The position numbers and the translations under genes were made by a program. Under the pieces are notes generated by a model that did not search any database, was not told where the DNA came from, and saw only the letters and a program-made list of their open reading frames with translations. A stretch of DNA of 64,000 bases from Actinoplanes octamycinicus (lineage in GTDB: Bacteria; Actinomycetota; Actinomycetes; Mycobacteriales; Micromonosporaceae), in NCBI RefSeq assembly GCF_014205225.1, contig NZ_JACHNB010000001.1, positions 6,987,501 to 7,051,500 of the forward strand. The letters run 5' to 3'. Position 1 is the first letter of the stretch, and each line of letters opens with the position of its first letter. This document shows, one piece after another, positions 18,581-26,652 of this stretch.

Positions 18581-20797
18581 ATGCTGGCCGTCCTGCTGCT
18601 GGCCGGGATCGTGACGGCGCCGCTGAGTTCGCTGCTGATCTTCCTGCCCTCCCGCCGGACCGGCGCCGCCGGCGCCACCGCGGCTCTCCGGCGGGTGCTG
18701 CTCACCGCGGCGTTCGCCGGGCTGGTGTACGCGGTGCTCACCCTGCTGGGATTCCGGCCCGCCCAGGTCGTCGGCGCCGTCCTGGCCTACCTGGTTGCCA
18801 GTGCGGTGTGGTTCCCGTTCACCGCCCGGTGGACCGCTCGGGCTCACGTCGCCTGGGCATCCAGCGTCTTCCTGTTCGTCAGCTACCTGCTTTTCGTCAC
18901 CAGCTGGACGCTCGGCAGCGGCCTCGGCGCCTGGGGTACCGCCGCCGGGCTGCTGCTCTGCTTCTTCGAATTGATCGCGGGTCTGCTGGGCGCGGCCTAC
19001 CTGTGGGAGCTGTGCGACGCGCTGGGCAGCCAGGTGTGGCGGCGACGGGTCCCAGTCGACCGGTCCGTGCAGCTGGCCCGGCAGAGCCGGGCCCGGACGG
19101 CGTCCTCGCTGCCCTTCGTCAGCCTGCACGTGCCAGCACACAACGAACCGCCGGAGATGGTGATCGACACGCTGCGCCGGATGACCCGGATCGATTATCC
19201 GCGCTTCGAGGTCATCGCGATCGACGACAACACCGGTGACGAGGCGTTGTGGCGGCCGGTCGAGGCCTGGTGCGCCAGGAACGACGTCAAGTTCTTCCAC
19301 CTGGCCGGCTGGCCCGGCTACAAGTCCGGGGCGCTCAACTACGCCTTCGGTGAGCTGATCGACCCGGCCGCCGAGATCATCGGTGTGGTCGACTCCGACT
19401 ACCGGATCGACGCCGGGTTCCTGCGCCGATGCGTGCCGCTCTTCGACGACCCGAGCATCGGGTTCATCCAGGCGCCGCAGGACTACCGGGACTGGCACAC
19501 GGTGCCGTACCTACGCCGGCTGTACTACTCGTACCGGTACTTCTTCGCGGTCTCGCAGCCGTCCCGCAACGAACGCGACGGCGCGATCTTCGCCGGGACG
19601 ATGGGGCTGATCCGGCGCGAGGCGCTGCGTGCCGTCGGCGGCTGGGACGAGTGGTGCATCACCGAGGACGCCGAGCTGTCGCTGCGCCTGCTCCGGGCCG
19701 GCTGGTCCGGGCTGCACGTCGACGCCTCGATGGGCCGCGGGGTGATGCCGCTGACCTTCGAGGCGCTCAAGAGCCAGCGATATCGCTGGTGTTTCGGCGG
19801 CATCCAGGTCCTGCGGATGCATTTCCGGTCGCTGCTGCCCGGGCCGCGCACCGCGCACAACCGGCTGTCGCTGGGGCAGCGGTGGGCGTATCTGTCCGGG
19901 GCCCTGCAATGGTACGGCGACCTGCTCGGGCTGATCTTCTACGTCTTCCTGCTGTGCGGCGCGGTCAACCTCGCGCTCGGCGGCGACCAGTTGTTCCGCA
20001 GACTGTCGGCGTTCCTGGTGGCCGCCGTGCCGGTCCTGATCGTGCTGGGCCTGCTGCGCGCCGTGGCCCTGCTGCGCCGTGAGACCGGTGCCACCTGGCG
20101 GGACGCCGTCGGCGCGTTCTTCATCTGGCAGTCCACCGCCCTGGTGGTGGCCCGAGCGTCCGTGCAGGGGCTGTTCGCGCGGCGGGCGGAGTTCCTGCGG
20201 ACGCCGAAGACCGGGGAACGGGAGAGTCTCGGGCAGGCACTGCGGGCGAACTGGGCGGAGACGCTGCTGGCGGCGCTGGGGCTCGCCGGGATCGTGATGT
20301 CGCTGACCAGGTGGGACACCTCCAGCGGGCCGCTGCTGGCCGGTCTTCTGGTGGTGCCGACGCTCGGGTTGGCGGCCGCGCCGTATTACAGCCGGGCCGC
20401 GCAACGGGCCATGCTGCCGCCAGAGCTGGCCGCACGCCGGCGCTCGGAGTGGCAGCGGGACCGGCGGGCCGTGCTCGCCGGCACCACCGCGGGCCTGACC
20501 CTGGCCGCCGCCGGCGTCGCGGTCGCCCTGCTCGTGACGGTGCTGACCGCGCCCAGCACCGGCCTGGTCTCGCCGCCCGACCTCCGTCCCGCCCCGGCCG
20601 ACAGCCGGGCCCCCACGCACAAGAATCCGCCCAGCCCGGTGCCGAGCCCGTCGCCGAGTCCGGCGCCGAGCAGCGAGACACCAGCCGTCTCCGCGTCACC
20701 GACGCCCTCGGAGTCCCCCTCACCGAAGCCGTCCAGCGCGCCACCTGCCAGCAGCCCCAGCGTCTCCCCCACCGTCACGAATACACCTCGGAACTGA
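18581..20797 (+). CDS. Membrane glycosyltransferase family 2 (cellulose-synthase-like) with Pro/Ser-rich tail
   Basis: 738 residues from ATG 18581, with a strong GAGGAGGAAAG ribosome site just before it. Four to five N-terminal helices precede the GT-A domain. Catalytic elements are VPAHNEPPEMV, AIDDNTGDE, VVDSDYRIDAG, ITEDAELSLRLL and the processive-type Q-x-x-R-W box (SQRYRWCFGG). More helices follow. The last ~70 residues are almost wholly Pro, Ser, Ala and Thr and are probably outside the membrane. It should transfer sugars to a polysaccharide or lipid acceptor; the polymer is unknown. The beta-propeller gene follows after 18 bases and may work with it. Confidence 0.88.
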   Translation: MLAVLLLAGIVTAPLSSLLIFLPSRRTGAAGATAALRRVLLTAAFAGLVYAVLTLLGFRPAQVVGAVLAYLVASAVWFPFTARWTARAHVAWASSVFLFVSYLLFVTSWTLGSGLGAWGTAAGLLLCFFELIAGLLGAAYLWELCDALGSQVWRRRVPVDRSVQLARQSRARTASSLPFVSLHVPAHNEPPEMVIDTLRRMTRIDYPRFEVIAIDDNTGDEALWRPVEAWCARNDVKFFHLAGWPGYKSGALNYAFGELIDPAAEIIGVVDSDYRIDAGFLRRCVPLFDDPSIGFIQAPQDYRDWHTVPYLRRLYYSYRYFFAVSQPSRNERDGAIFAGTMGLIRREALRAVGGWDEWCITEDAELSLRLLRAGWSGLHVDASMGRGVMPLTFEALKSQRYRWCFGGIQVLRMHFRSLLPGPRTAHNRLSLGQRWAYLSGALQWYGDLLGLIFYVFLLCGAVNLALGGDQLFRRLSAFLVAAVPVLIVLGLLRAVALLRRETGATWRDAVGAFFIWQSTALVVARASVQGLFARRAEFLRTPKTGERESLGQALRANWAETLLAALGLAGIVMSLTRWDTSSGPLLAGLLVVPTLGLAAAPYYSRAAQRAMLPPELAARRRSEWQRDRRAVLAGTTAGLTLAAAGVAVALLVTVLTAPSTGLVSPPDLRPAPADSRAPTHKNPPSPVPSPSPSPAPSSETPAVSASPTPSESPSPKPSSAPPASSPSVSPTVTNTPRN

Positions 20798-20815
20798 CCA
20801 CCTAGGAGGTCGAGC

Positions 20816-22072
20816 ATGCAGTTGATGACCATCGTGTTGGCCGTGATGATCGGCGCCGCCGGGCCGACCGTGATACCGGTGAGCCAGGGCGGCAACGGCT
20901 TCTCCGGCATCATCAGCGCGGACGGACGGTATGTGGCGTTCACCGCGGGAGAAATGCCCTTCTCTCCGGCCGACACCAACGGCACAAGTGACGTGTACGT
21001 CGGCGACCTGCGTACCCGCGCGGTCCGGCTGGTCAGTGCCACCCCGACCGGCACGGCCGGCGCGGGCGAGAGCTACGACGCGGACGTCAGCGCCGATGGG
21101 CGCTACGTCTCCTTCACCTCGACCGCGCCCGACCTGGTGCCCGGTGACACCAACGGGATCCCCGACGTCTTCGTCCGCGACGTGCGCACCGGCCGGACGG
21201 TGCGGGCCAGCGTGCCCGACCGCGGCGGGCAGGCCGAAGGCGCCTGGTGGGACGCCAGCCGGGACGCGGAGATGTCCGCGGACGGCCGGTGGGTGACGTT
21301 CAGCTCCTCCGCGCCGAACCTGACCGCCGACGACACCAACGGCGACGACGACGTGTTCGTCCGGGACCTGCGGGCCGGCACCACGGTCCGGGCCACGGTG
21401 GCGGCCACGCCCGGCGACGCCGGGGGCGGTTTCGTGTCGTCGATCAGCGACACCGGGCGGTACGTGGCGTTCCTGTCCTACGCCGACGATCTGGTCGCCG
21501 GCGACACCAACGAGGAACGTGACGTCTTCGTCCGGGATCTGCGCGCCGGCACCACCACCCGGGTCAACGTGTCGTCGTCCGGCGCGCAGGCGCAGGGCGG
21601 CATCTGCTGCATGGATGACGTGACGATCAGCGCCACCGGGCGGTATGTCGCGTTCACCACGCAGGCCGGCAATCTGGTGCCTGGCGACACCGCGGGAATC
21701 GACCTGTTCGTCCGGGACCGGCTGGCCGGCACCACCACCCGGGCCAGCCTCACGAGCGGCGGCGGTCAGCTGAACAACGATGTGGAGAGCCCGTCGATCA
21801 GCGCTGACGGCCGCTACGTGTCCTTCGCCAGCATCGCCGACAACGTGGTCGCCGGCGACACCAACGACCGGTACGACGTGTTCGTCCGGGACCGCTGGGC
21901 CGGCACGACCACCCGGGTGAGCGTGTCGTCCACCGGCGAGCAGGGCAACGACGACAGCAACTACGGCGCGCTGAGCCGGGACGGACGAGCGATCGTGTTC
22001 GGGTCGAAGGCGTCGAACCTGGTGCCCGGCGATACGAACGGCTCGTCGGACGTGTTCCTGTACCGGCTCTGA
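20816..22072 (+). CDS. Secreted TolB/WD40-like beta-propeller repeat protein
   Basis: 418 residues with a short hydrophobic N-terminus (MQLMTIVLAVMIGAAGPTV) that could be a weak signal peptide. It then has about seven repeats of ~50 residues, each with the pattern S-A-D-G-R-Y-V-A/S-F and D-T-N-G-x-x-D-V-F-V-R-D-L-R-A-G-T-T. These are PD40/TolB-type propeller blades and would fold as a closed propeller on the cell exterior. An AGGAGGT site lies before the ATG. Translation directly after the glycosyltransferase suggests a joint envelope or polysaccharide role. A strong hairpin follows the stop. Confidence 0.82.
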   Translation: MQLMTIVLAVMIGAAGPTVIPVSQGGNGFSGIISADGRYVAFTAGEMPFSPADTNGTSDVYVGDLRTRAVRLVSATPTGTAGAGESYDADVSADGRYVSFTSTAPDLVPGDTNGIPDVFVRDVRTGRTVRASVPDRGGQAEGAWWDASRDAEMSADGRWVTFSSSAPNLTADDTNGDDDVFVRDLRAGTTVRATVAATPGDAGGGFVSSISDTGRYVAFLSYADDLVAGDTNEERDVFVRDLRAGTTTRVNVSSSGAQAQGGICCMDDVTISATGRYVAFTTQAGNLVPGDTAGIDLFVRDRLAGTTTRASLTSGGGQLNNDVESPSISADGRYVSFASIADNVVAGDTNDRYDVFVRDRWAGTTTRVSVSSTGEQGNDDSNYGALSRDGRAIVFGSKASNLVPGDTNGSSDVFLYRL

Positions 22073-22095
22073 CCGTGGCCGGCGCCGGCAGCACA

Positions 22096-22129
22096 GGTCG
22101 GACGGCCGCCGAGGCGGGGCCGTCCGACC
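22096..22129 (+). terminator. Strong hairpin after the beta-propeller gene
   Basis: Perfect 12-base stem, GGTCGGACGGCC (22096-22107) with GGCCGTCCGACC (22118-22129), and a 10-base loop, 24 bases past the stop at 22072. No T-tract follows, as is common in actinobacteria. It probably ends the ABC/glycosyltransferase/propeller transcript. Confidence 0.75.
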
Positions 22130-22165
22130 GTGCCGGACGCGTCGGTACGGGTGTCGACTGAGGCT

Positions 22166-23338
22166 ATGGCGAGCCCGCGCATTCCCCGGAACCCGGGCGA
22201 CGACTACACCCGGTCGATGGCGGCGCAACGCCGCCAGGTGCTCAGCGAGCACAGCGGAGCGGTCCTCGCGTACGTCGGGCGGTACAGCATCGATCCCGGT
22301 GTGCTGCGCGGCAACATCGAGGGCTTCATCGGCGCCGCGCAGGTGCCGATCGGGGTGGCCGGGCCACTGCTGATCAACGGCGAGTACGCGAGCGGAGAAT
22401 TCCTGGTGCCGCTGGCGACCACCGAGGGTTCGCTGGTCGCCAGCTACAACCGGGGCATGCGGCTACTCAGCGAGTGCGGCGGGGTCACCACCACGATCGT
22501 CGAGGAGTCCATGCAGCGCGGCCCGGCGTTCCGGTTCGACTCCTCCCGGGAAGCCCGCGACTTCGGCCGGTGGGTGCTCGACAACCTCGCCGCGATCCGG
22601 GCCGCGGCCGAGTCGACCACGCGCGTCGGGCGGCTGCTCGACATCGGCCAGTACCAGGTGGGACCGCTGCGCTACCTACGGTTCAACTACACGACCGGGG
22701 ACGCGGCCGGGCAGAACCTGACCGGCAAGGCGACCCGGGCCGCGTGCGAATGGATCCGTGACCACTGCCCCGGCCACCCTCGCTACGTGCTGTCCGGCAA
22801 CGTCGACACCGACAAGAAGCACTCGCAGATCAACACGCTGCTGACCCGGGGCCGTCGGGTGGTCGCCGAGGCGGTGCTCAGCGCGGAGGCGCTGCACCGG
22901 ATCATGCGGGTCGATCCGGTCGAGTTGTTCCGCTGGCGTCAGGTGGCGATGACCGGCGCGGTGCTGGCCGGCGCCTCGGGCACCGGGGTGCACGCGGCCA
23001 ACGCCTTGGCCGCCCTGTTCATCGCGACCGGGCAGGACGCCGCGAACGTCGCCGAGTCGCATGCCGCGCTCAGCTACACCCAACTGCTGGACTCCGGCGA
23101 CTACTACTGGTCGGTGACGCTACCGGCGCTGATCGTGGCCACCTACGGCGGCGGGACCGGCCTGCCGACCCAGCGGGAGTGCCTGGAACTGCTCGGCTGC
23201 TACGGGCCGGGGCGGGTGCGGGCCTTCGCCGAGATCTGCGCCGCGGTGGTCCTGGCCGGCGAGACGTCGCTGGCCGCGGCGGTGCTGCACGACGACTGGG
23301 TGGCCGCGCACGAACGGCTGGGGCGCAACCGCCCTTGA
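22166..23338 (+). CDS. Class I hydroxymethylglutaryl-CoA reductase
   Basis: 390 residues from ATG 22166; a GTG at 22130 lies at the base of the terminator hairpin and is less likely. The catalytic features of HMG-CoA reductases are present: GVAGPLLINGEY, the catalytic Glu in ATTEGSLVAS, TGDAAGQNLTGKA (cofactor loop, DAMGxN-like), the catalytic Lys in DTDKKHSQIN, and the C-terminal His in DWVAAHERLGRN. It would make mevalonate from HMG-CoA with NAD(P)H. Actinomycetes mostly use the MEP isoprenoid route, and no other mevalonate-pathway gene is visible nearby, so its metabolic partner is unclear. Confidence 0.9.
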   Translation: MASPRIPRNPGDDYTRSMAAQRRQVLSEHSGAVLAYVGRYSIDPGVLRGNIEGFIGAAQVPIGVAGPLLINGEYASGEFLVPLATTEGSLVASYNRGMRLLSECGGVTTTIVEESMQRGPAFRFDSSREARDFGRWVLDNLAAIRAAAESTTRVGRLLDIGQYQVGPLRYLRFNYTTGDAAGQNLTGKATRAACEWIRDHCPGHPRYVLSGNVDTDKKHSQINTLLTRGRRVVAEAVLSAEALHRIMRVDPVELFRWRQVAMTGAVLAGASGTGVHAANALAALFIATGQDAANVAESHAALSYTQLLDSGDYYWSVTLPALIVATYGGGTGLPTQRECLELLGCYGPGRVRAFAEICAAVVLAGETSLAAAVLHDDWVAAHERLGRNRP

Positions 23339-23434
23339 CCGGCTCCGTGTTCCGGGCCGGCAGGCCCGCCCCGGCTGGGCCGGGCAGGTCACCACCATGC
23401 ACCCAGAGGCGTGCCGGGTGGGGTCTCGCGGTCA

Positions 23435-23447
23435 GGGCGACCGGCCC
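23435..23447. promoter_or_regulatory. DosR-box-like repeat with 13-base core
   Basis: CAGGGC-GACCG-GCCCTG (23433-23449) is a perfect 6-base inverted repeat, but the spacing is one base different from the 14-base GGGnC-n4-GnCCC core seen elsewhere. It lies about 85 bases before the small membrane protein gene. It is either a spacing variant or an unrelated palindrome. Confidence 0.4.
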
Positions 23448-23528
23448 TGTACGGATCGGCGTGCGGGGAGGCAGGGTTCGTGGTGGGCCAACAGGTCTGC
23501 ACGGTTCACAGTGGGGGTGGTGAATCTC

Positions 23529-23978
23529 ATGGAGTTCGTACCCGTGCTCGCGTTGGGAACCCTTGTCTTCACGCTGGTGCTCTTCCTCAAGAACCTGAGC
23601 GCTCGTCAGTGGGGCTCCGTAGTCACACAGCTGATCGCCTGGGCAGCCGGCATCGGCGGCGTCTTCCTCATGGCCTCGACGTCGTTCGCGGCGGGCATCA
23701 CGATCGGGGACCAGAGCCTGGACGCGTTGTCGGTCTGGTCGAAGGTGCTGATCGGGCTGTTGGCGACGTCGCTGCTCAGCGTCGGCAACGAGTTCAAGAA
23801 GGCGATCGACCGGTCGGACAGCGCCGCGGCACCGGCCTGGTTCGGCGGCAGGTTCGGCGGCGGAGCCTCGTCACCGCCGCAGTCACTGGCCGGCGTGGCG
23901 ACGCCGGAGGCTGTCGCTGACGCCCAGCGGCAGGTCGCCGGATCCCGGTCCACCGCGAAAGGCAATGGGCCGAGGTAA
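23529..23978 (+). CDS. Small membrane protein of unknown function
   Basis: 149 residues from ATG 23529; GTG codons at 23517 and 23520 are alternatives. Three hydrophobic segments are visible: about 3-22 (VPVLALGTLVFTLVLFL), 32-50 (VVTQLIAWAAGIGGVFLMA) and 70-88 (VWSKVLIGLLATSLLSVG). A soluble, Gly/Ser/Ala-rich tail of about 55 residues follows. The pattern is holin-like but nothing else suggests phage. A perfect inverted repeat resembling a DosR box precedes it and a very strong hairpin follows, so it is probably its own transcription unit. I do not recognise the family. Confidence 0.65.
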   Translation: MEFVPVLALGTLVFTLVLFLKNLSARQWGSVVTQLIAWAAGIGGVFLMASTSFAAGITIGDQSLDALSVWSKVLIGLLATSLLSVGNEFKKAIDRSDSAAAPAWFGGRFGGGASSPPQSLAGVATPEAVADAQRQVAGSRSTAKGNGPR

Positions 23979-24004
23979 CCGCTTCGTTCACCGGATCAGG
24001 TAGT

Positions 24005-24049
24005 GCGCTGGTCCCGTGCCCGCCGCCACGGTGGGCACGGGACCAGCGC
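24005..24049. terminator. Perfect 17-base-pair hairpin
   Basis: GCGCTGGTCCCGTGCCC (24005-24021) pairs exactly with 24033-24049 around an 11-base loop, 27 bases after the stop at 23978. This is the most stable intergenic hairpin noticed by eye in this part of the window. It is probably the terminator of the small membrane protein gene. Confidence 0.8.
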
Positions 24050-24108
24050 CGTCGAACGACCGGCAATCCCCGACCGCCCCTCCCCGCGCCCACGCACGGT
24101 GCGAGCCC

Positions 24109-24122
24109 GGGACCTCCGGCCT
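24109..24122. promoter_or_regulatory. DosR-box-like site upstream of a stress-protein gene
   Basis: GGGACCTCCGGCCT agrees with GGGnC-n4-GnCCC except the final base. Its centre is about 54 bases before the ATG at 24170, a distance suited to an activator site. It lies after the 24005-24049 terminator, so it belongs to the downstream gene. Confidence 0.55.
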
Positions 24123-24169
24123 GTCCGGCGGGCCTGTGATCGCCGCATGCTGGAGGGGAGGTGGGCGAT

Positions 24170-24982
24170 ATGCACTCGGTCCTCGTCGGCGTCGATGGGT
24201 CTCCGGAATCCCTGCGGGTGGTGCGCGACGCGGCCGAGGAAGCGGCGCGGCGGCGCTGGAATCTGCGGATCATGCACGTCGTCGACGTGCCGGCCGAGCC
24301 CGGGGCACCCGAGCGGATCGTCACCCGGGCCGCCGAGCAGGCCCGTCGCAGCGCGCCGCGGGTCAGCCTTGACACCGCGGTGGTCATCGGCGATCCGGCG
24401 CGGGTCCTGGTCGATGGCAGCAGGATCGCCGATCTGCTGGTGGTCGGCGAGCCCGCCGGCCGGATCCGGCCGGGCGGGTCGGTGCCGGCCCGCGTGGCCG
24501 CCACCGCGGGCTGTCCGATTCTGGTGCTCCGTGGGCACTCGCACGCCGGCGGGCCGGTCGTGGCCGGTGTCGACGGCTCACCCCGCGGGCAGCCGACACT
24601 GCGCCTCGCCGCGGCCGAGGCGGACCGCCGCGGCGTCGAACTCGTCGCCCTGCACGCCTGGCGCGAACCGGATGCCACGCCGCTCGGCGACACGGCGCCA
24701 CTGAGTCACCTGACCCGGCCGGCCGAGATCGAGCACCGGCGGCTGCTGGCCGACGCGGTCGCTGGCATCGCCGAGGAGTATCCGCAGGTGTCGTTGCGGC
24801 GCGACGCCCGCCGCGGATCGGCGCGACGGCTGCTGCTGGCCTGCTCACGCGTCGCTGAGCTGGTGGTGGTCGGCCGCCGCGGGCGGTACCGGATCGATGC
24901 CCTGGAGCCCACCTCGGTCAGCCGGCATCTCGTCGAACGCTCCGCCTGCCCGGTGCTGGTCGTCCCGGGGATCGCCGGATGA
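24170..24982 (+). CDS. Universal stress protein, tandem UspA domains
   Basis: 270 residues from ATG 24170, preceded by GGAGGGGAGG. The first UspA domain starts SVLVGVDGSPESLRVV and the second GPVVAGVDGSPRGQPTLRLA. The ATP-loop of each is degenerate: VVGEPAGRIRPGGS and VVGRRGRYRIDALEPTS lack the full glycine pattern, so nucleotide binding may be lost or altered. A DosR-like box lies upstream. The last 138 bases overlap a gene on the opposite strand (24845-25384), an unusually long antisense overlap. Confidence 0.87.
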   Translation: MHSVLVGVDGSPESLRVVRDAAEEAARRRWNLRIMHVVDVPAEPGAPERIVTRAAEQARRSAPRVSLDTAVVIGDPARVLVDGSRIADLLVVGEPAGRIRPGGSVPARVAATAGCPILVLRGHSHAGGPVVAGVDGSPRGQPTLRLAAAEADRRGVELVALHAWREPDATPLGDTAPLSHLTRPAEIEHRRLLADAVAGIAEEYPQVSLRRDARRGSARRLLLACSRVAELVVVGRRGRYRIDALEPTSVSRHLVERSACPVLVVPGIAG

Positions 24983-25384
24983 CGCGTCGACGAGCTGCAC
25001 AGGGCTGTGCGCACGGCGGGCCAGCGCGGCGACGGTGGCCGCAGTCCGCGGGCCGGGCGCCGCGGCGACCACCAGCAGGCTCGCCCGCAGGCTGGCGGCG
25101 GCCAGGGTGATCACGGCGTCGACGCTACGGCGGACCGCGAACTCGACCGGGACGGCGGGGTGCTTCTCCGCTGACCGGCGCACCGCCTCCCTGAGCGGCA
25201 CCTCGCCGGTGGCGGGGACGGTTCCGGTGGCGACGACGCTGACGGTGGCGTCAACGCGTTCGGCCTGGTCCAGGGCGTACCGTAAGCCGGCTTCGACCGG
25301 CCCCGGGCCGATCACCCCGACCACGATCCGCGGCCTGCCCGGCGAAACCGGCGCGCCGGGCCGGGCGAGCAGGGCGGCGGTCAT
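24845..25384 (-). CDS. UspA-like single-domain protein with a tail antisense to its neighbour
   Basis: 179 residues from ATG 25384. The body (about 18-130) resembles a UspA domain: IVVGVIGPGPVEAGLRYALD and SVDAVITLAAASLRASLLVV, then a C-terminal VQLVDASS. The final ~45 residues are encoded entirely opposite the 3' end of the stress-protein gene 24170-24982 and look like an out-of-frame read-through rather than a conserved domain. A nonsense or frameshift change removing an earlier stop is possible. The start overlaps the upstream membrane-protein stop (ATGA). Confidence 0.6.
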   Translation of the reverse strand: MTAALLARPGAPVSPGRPRIVVGVIGPGPVEAGLRYALDQAERVDATVSVVATGTVPATGEVPLREAVRRSAEKHPAVPVEFAVRRSVDAVITLAAASLRASLLVVAAAPGPRTAATVAALARRAHSPVQLVDASSGDPRDDQHRAGGAFDEMPADRGGLQGIDPVPPAAADHHQLSDA

Positions 25385-26007
25385 CGCCGGACGGTCCCGA
25401 GCACGCCGGCGCGGCTCCACCGGTGCACCGGCACGCCGGTCACCGCCGCCATGGTGGCTGCCATGAGCAGGCCGCCGGCCACCCCGACCGCGATCACCGC
25501 GCCGACCGCCTGGCCCGGGTGCCACAGCGGGGTGCTGAAGGCCACGAAGACGGTGAGCCCGGCGAGCCAGGCCAGCGCGTTGTAGGTGATCCACCGCTCG
25601 GCGGCCGGCACCAGGTGCCGCAGGACGGTCCACTGGGCGACGCCGATGGTGTTCAGCAGGGCCAGGCCGAGCAGCACGGCCATCGGGATGACCAGGCCGG
25701 GCGGCCAGCCCGTCCAGACGGTGGCGAAGGTGGGTGCGAGCAGCGCGATCGCGTACGCGGTGACCGCGGCGGCCGCGGTGACCGCGATCCAGCGCCGCAC
25801 CGGAAGATCGGTCCGGATCCGGCGCAGCACCAGGCTCTGTCCCCAGCCGAGGACAGCGCCTTCCACCGCGCCCGCGGCCAGCAGGGCCGGCACCGCGACG
25901 GCCGCCGGGGCGTCCACGGTGAGCGCGCCCGCCGTGGCCGGAACGGCGAAGCCGGCCATCTCGGCCGCCGTCACGGTCGCCATCCACACCGGCCACACCC
26001 GCTCCAT
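25381..26007 (-). CDS. Integral membrane protein, unknown function
   Basis: 208 residues from ATG 26007. About five or six hydrophobic segments are visible, for example WMATVTAAEMAGFAVPATAG, WIAVTAAAAVTAYAIALLA, LVIPMAVLLGLALLNTIG, NALAWLAGLTVFVAF and VIAVGVAGGLLMAATMAAV. Between them lies the conserved-looking GVAQWTVLRHLVPAAERWI. I do not recognise a named family; it is reminiscent of small actinobacterial multipass proteins found beside stress genes. A longer in-frame start at 26178 would run through the divergent promoter and is rejected. A DosR-like site is centred 42 bases upstream. Confidence 0.7.
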   Translation of the reverse strand: MERVWPVWMATVTAAEMAGFAVPATAGALTVDAPAAVAVPALLAAGAVEGAVLGWGQSLVLRRIRTDLPVRRWIAVTAAAAVTAYAIALLAPTFATVWTGWPPGLVIPMAVLLGLALLNTIGVAQWTVLRHLVPAAERWITYNALAWLAGLTVFVAFSTPLWHPGQAVGAVIAVGVAGGLLMAATMAAVTGVPVHRWSRAGVLGTVRR

Positions 26008-26042
26008 GTCTCCAGCGTGAACCGGGTCCGGCCGGAACACAG

Positions 26043-26056
26043 CGGCCGAAGGTCCC
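26043..26056 (-). promoter_or_regulatory. DosR-box-like site for the minus-strand membrane protein gene
   Basis: On the minus strand GGGACCTTCGGCCG, matching the 14-base pattern except at its last base. Its centre is 42 bases before the ATG at 26007, the same spacing as the GH65 gene's site. Confidence 0.5.
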
Positions 26057-26106
26057 GGCGCTCGCGGGAATTTCCGGGTGCCCTGGACCCACACCGCCGC
26101 AGGCGT

Positions 26107-26120
26107 GGGCCGCCCGGCCC
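26107..26120 (+). promoter_or_regulatory. DosR-box-like site for the plus-strand membrane protein gene
   Basis: GGGCCGCCCGGCCC keeps all fixed bases of GGGnC-n4-GnCCC and lies 57 bases before the ATG at 26171. It is the second such element in this divergent promoter; its very GC-rich composition raises the chance of coincidence. Confidence 0.45.
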
Positions 26121-26170
26121 TACCGGGCCGGACGGCAGCGGAGCGAGGCTGGGATCGGAAAGGCAACGTC

Positions 26171-26626
26171 ATGACCACTGCAACCGTGAAAAGCCGCCCG
26201 TCGGCGGGCGCGCGCCGGTTCGGCTACGGTGTCGCCGCCGCCATCAACATCGTCCTGCTCTACCTGATCAACGTCCGCCCGGGCTGGGACGTGGTTCCGT
26301 TCCTGACCGCGGACACCTCCCAGATCATTCCCCTGGTCAACGCCTCGCTGCTGGCCGGCCTGGTGGTGGACGGCATCCAGTCGGTCCGCGATCCGCGCTG
26401 GCTGGTCGCTCTCGGCGGGTTGGTCACCACCTCGATCGGGGTGGCCGTGCTGGTCCGCACCTGGCAGGTGTTCCCGTTCGACTTCGGCGACGCCGGCTTC
26501 AACTGGGCGCTGCTGTTCCGGTTCGGCCTCGTGGTCGCCGTGGCCGGGGCACTCATCGGCTTCGTCGTGCAGGCGGTGACACTGGGGCGGGAACTCCACC
26601 GGGCCGGCAGTTCCGTGCGACGATGA
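26171..26626 (+). CDS. Small four-helix membrane protein, unknown function
   Basis: 151 residues from ATG 26171. Four hydrophobic stretches are visible (GYGVAAAINIVLLYLINV; IIPLVNASLLAGLVVDGI; WLVALGGLVTTSIGVAVLV; LLFRFGLVVAVAGALIGFVV), separated by short polar loops. The N-terminus is basic and cytoplasmic by the positive-inside rule. I do not recognise a characterised family. The SnoaL-like gene follows after 26 bases, suggesting co-transcription. Confidence 0.72.
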   Translation: MTTATVKSRPSAGARRFGYGVAAAINIVLLYLINVRPGWDVVPFLTADTSQIIPLVNASLLAGLVVDGIQSVRDPRWLVALGGLVTTSIGVAVLVRTWQVFPFDFGDAGFNWALLFRFGLVVAVAGALIGFVVQAVTLGRELHRAGSSVRR

Positions 26627-26652
26627 CGCGATCACCAGCGCGAGGAGGATTC

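Noticed and set aside
22117..22130. GGGCCGTCCGACCG as a DosR-like site before the HMG-CoA reductase gene
   Set aside because: It coincides with the 3' arm of a perfect 12-base-pair terminator hairpin (22096-22129), which explains the sequence better.
23529..23978. Holin-like topology suggesting prophage
   Set aside because: No integrase, lysin, tail or repressor gene nearby; the protein sits in a stress-gene context.
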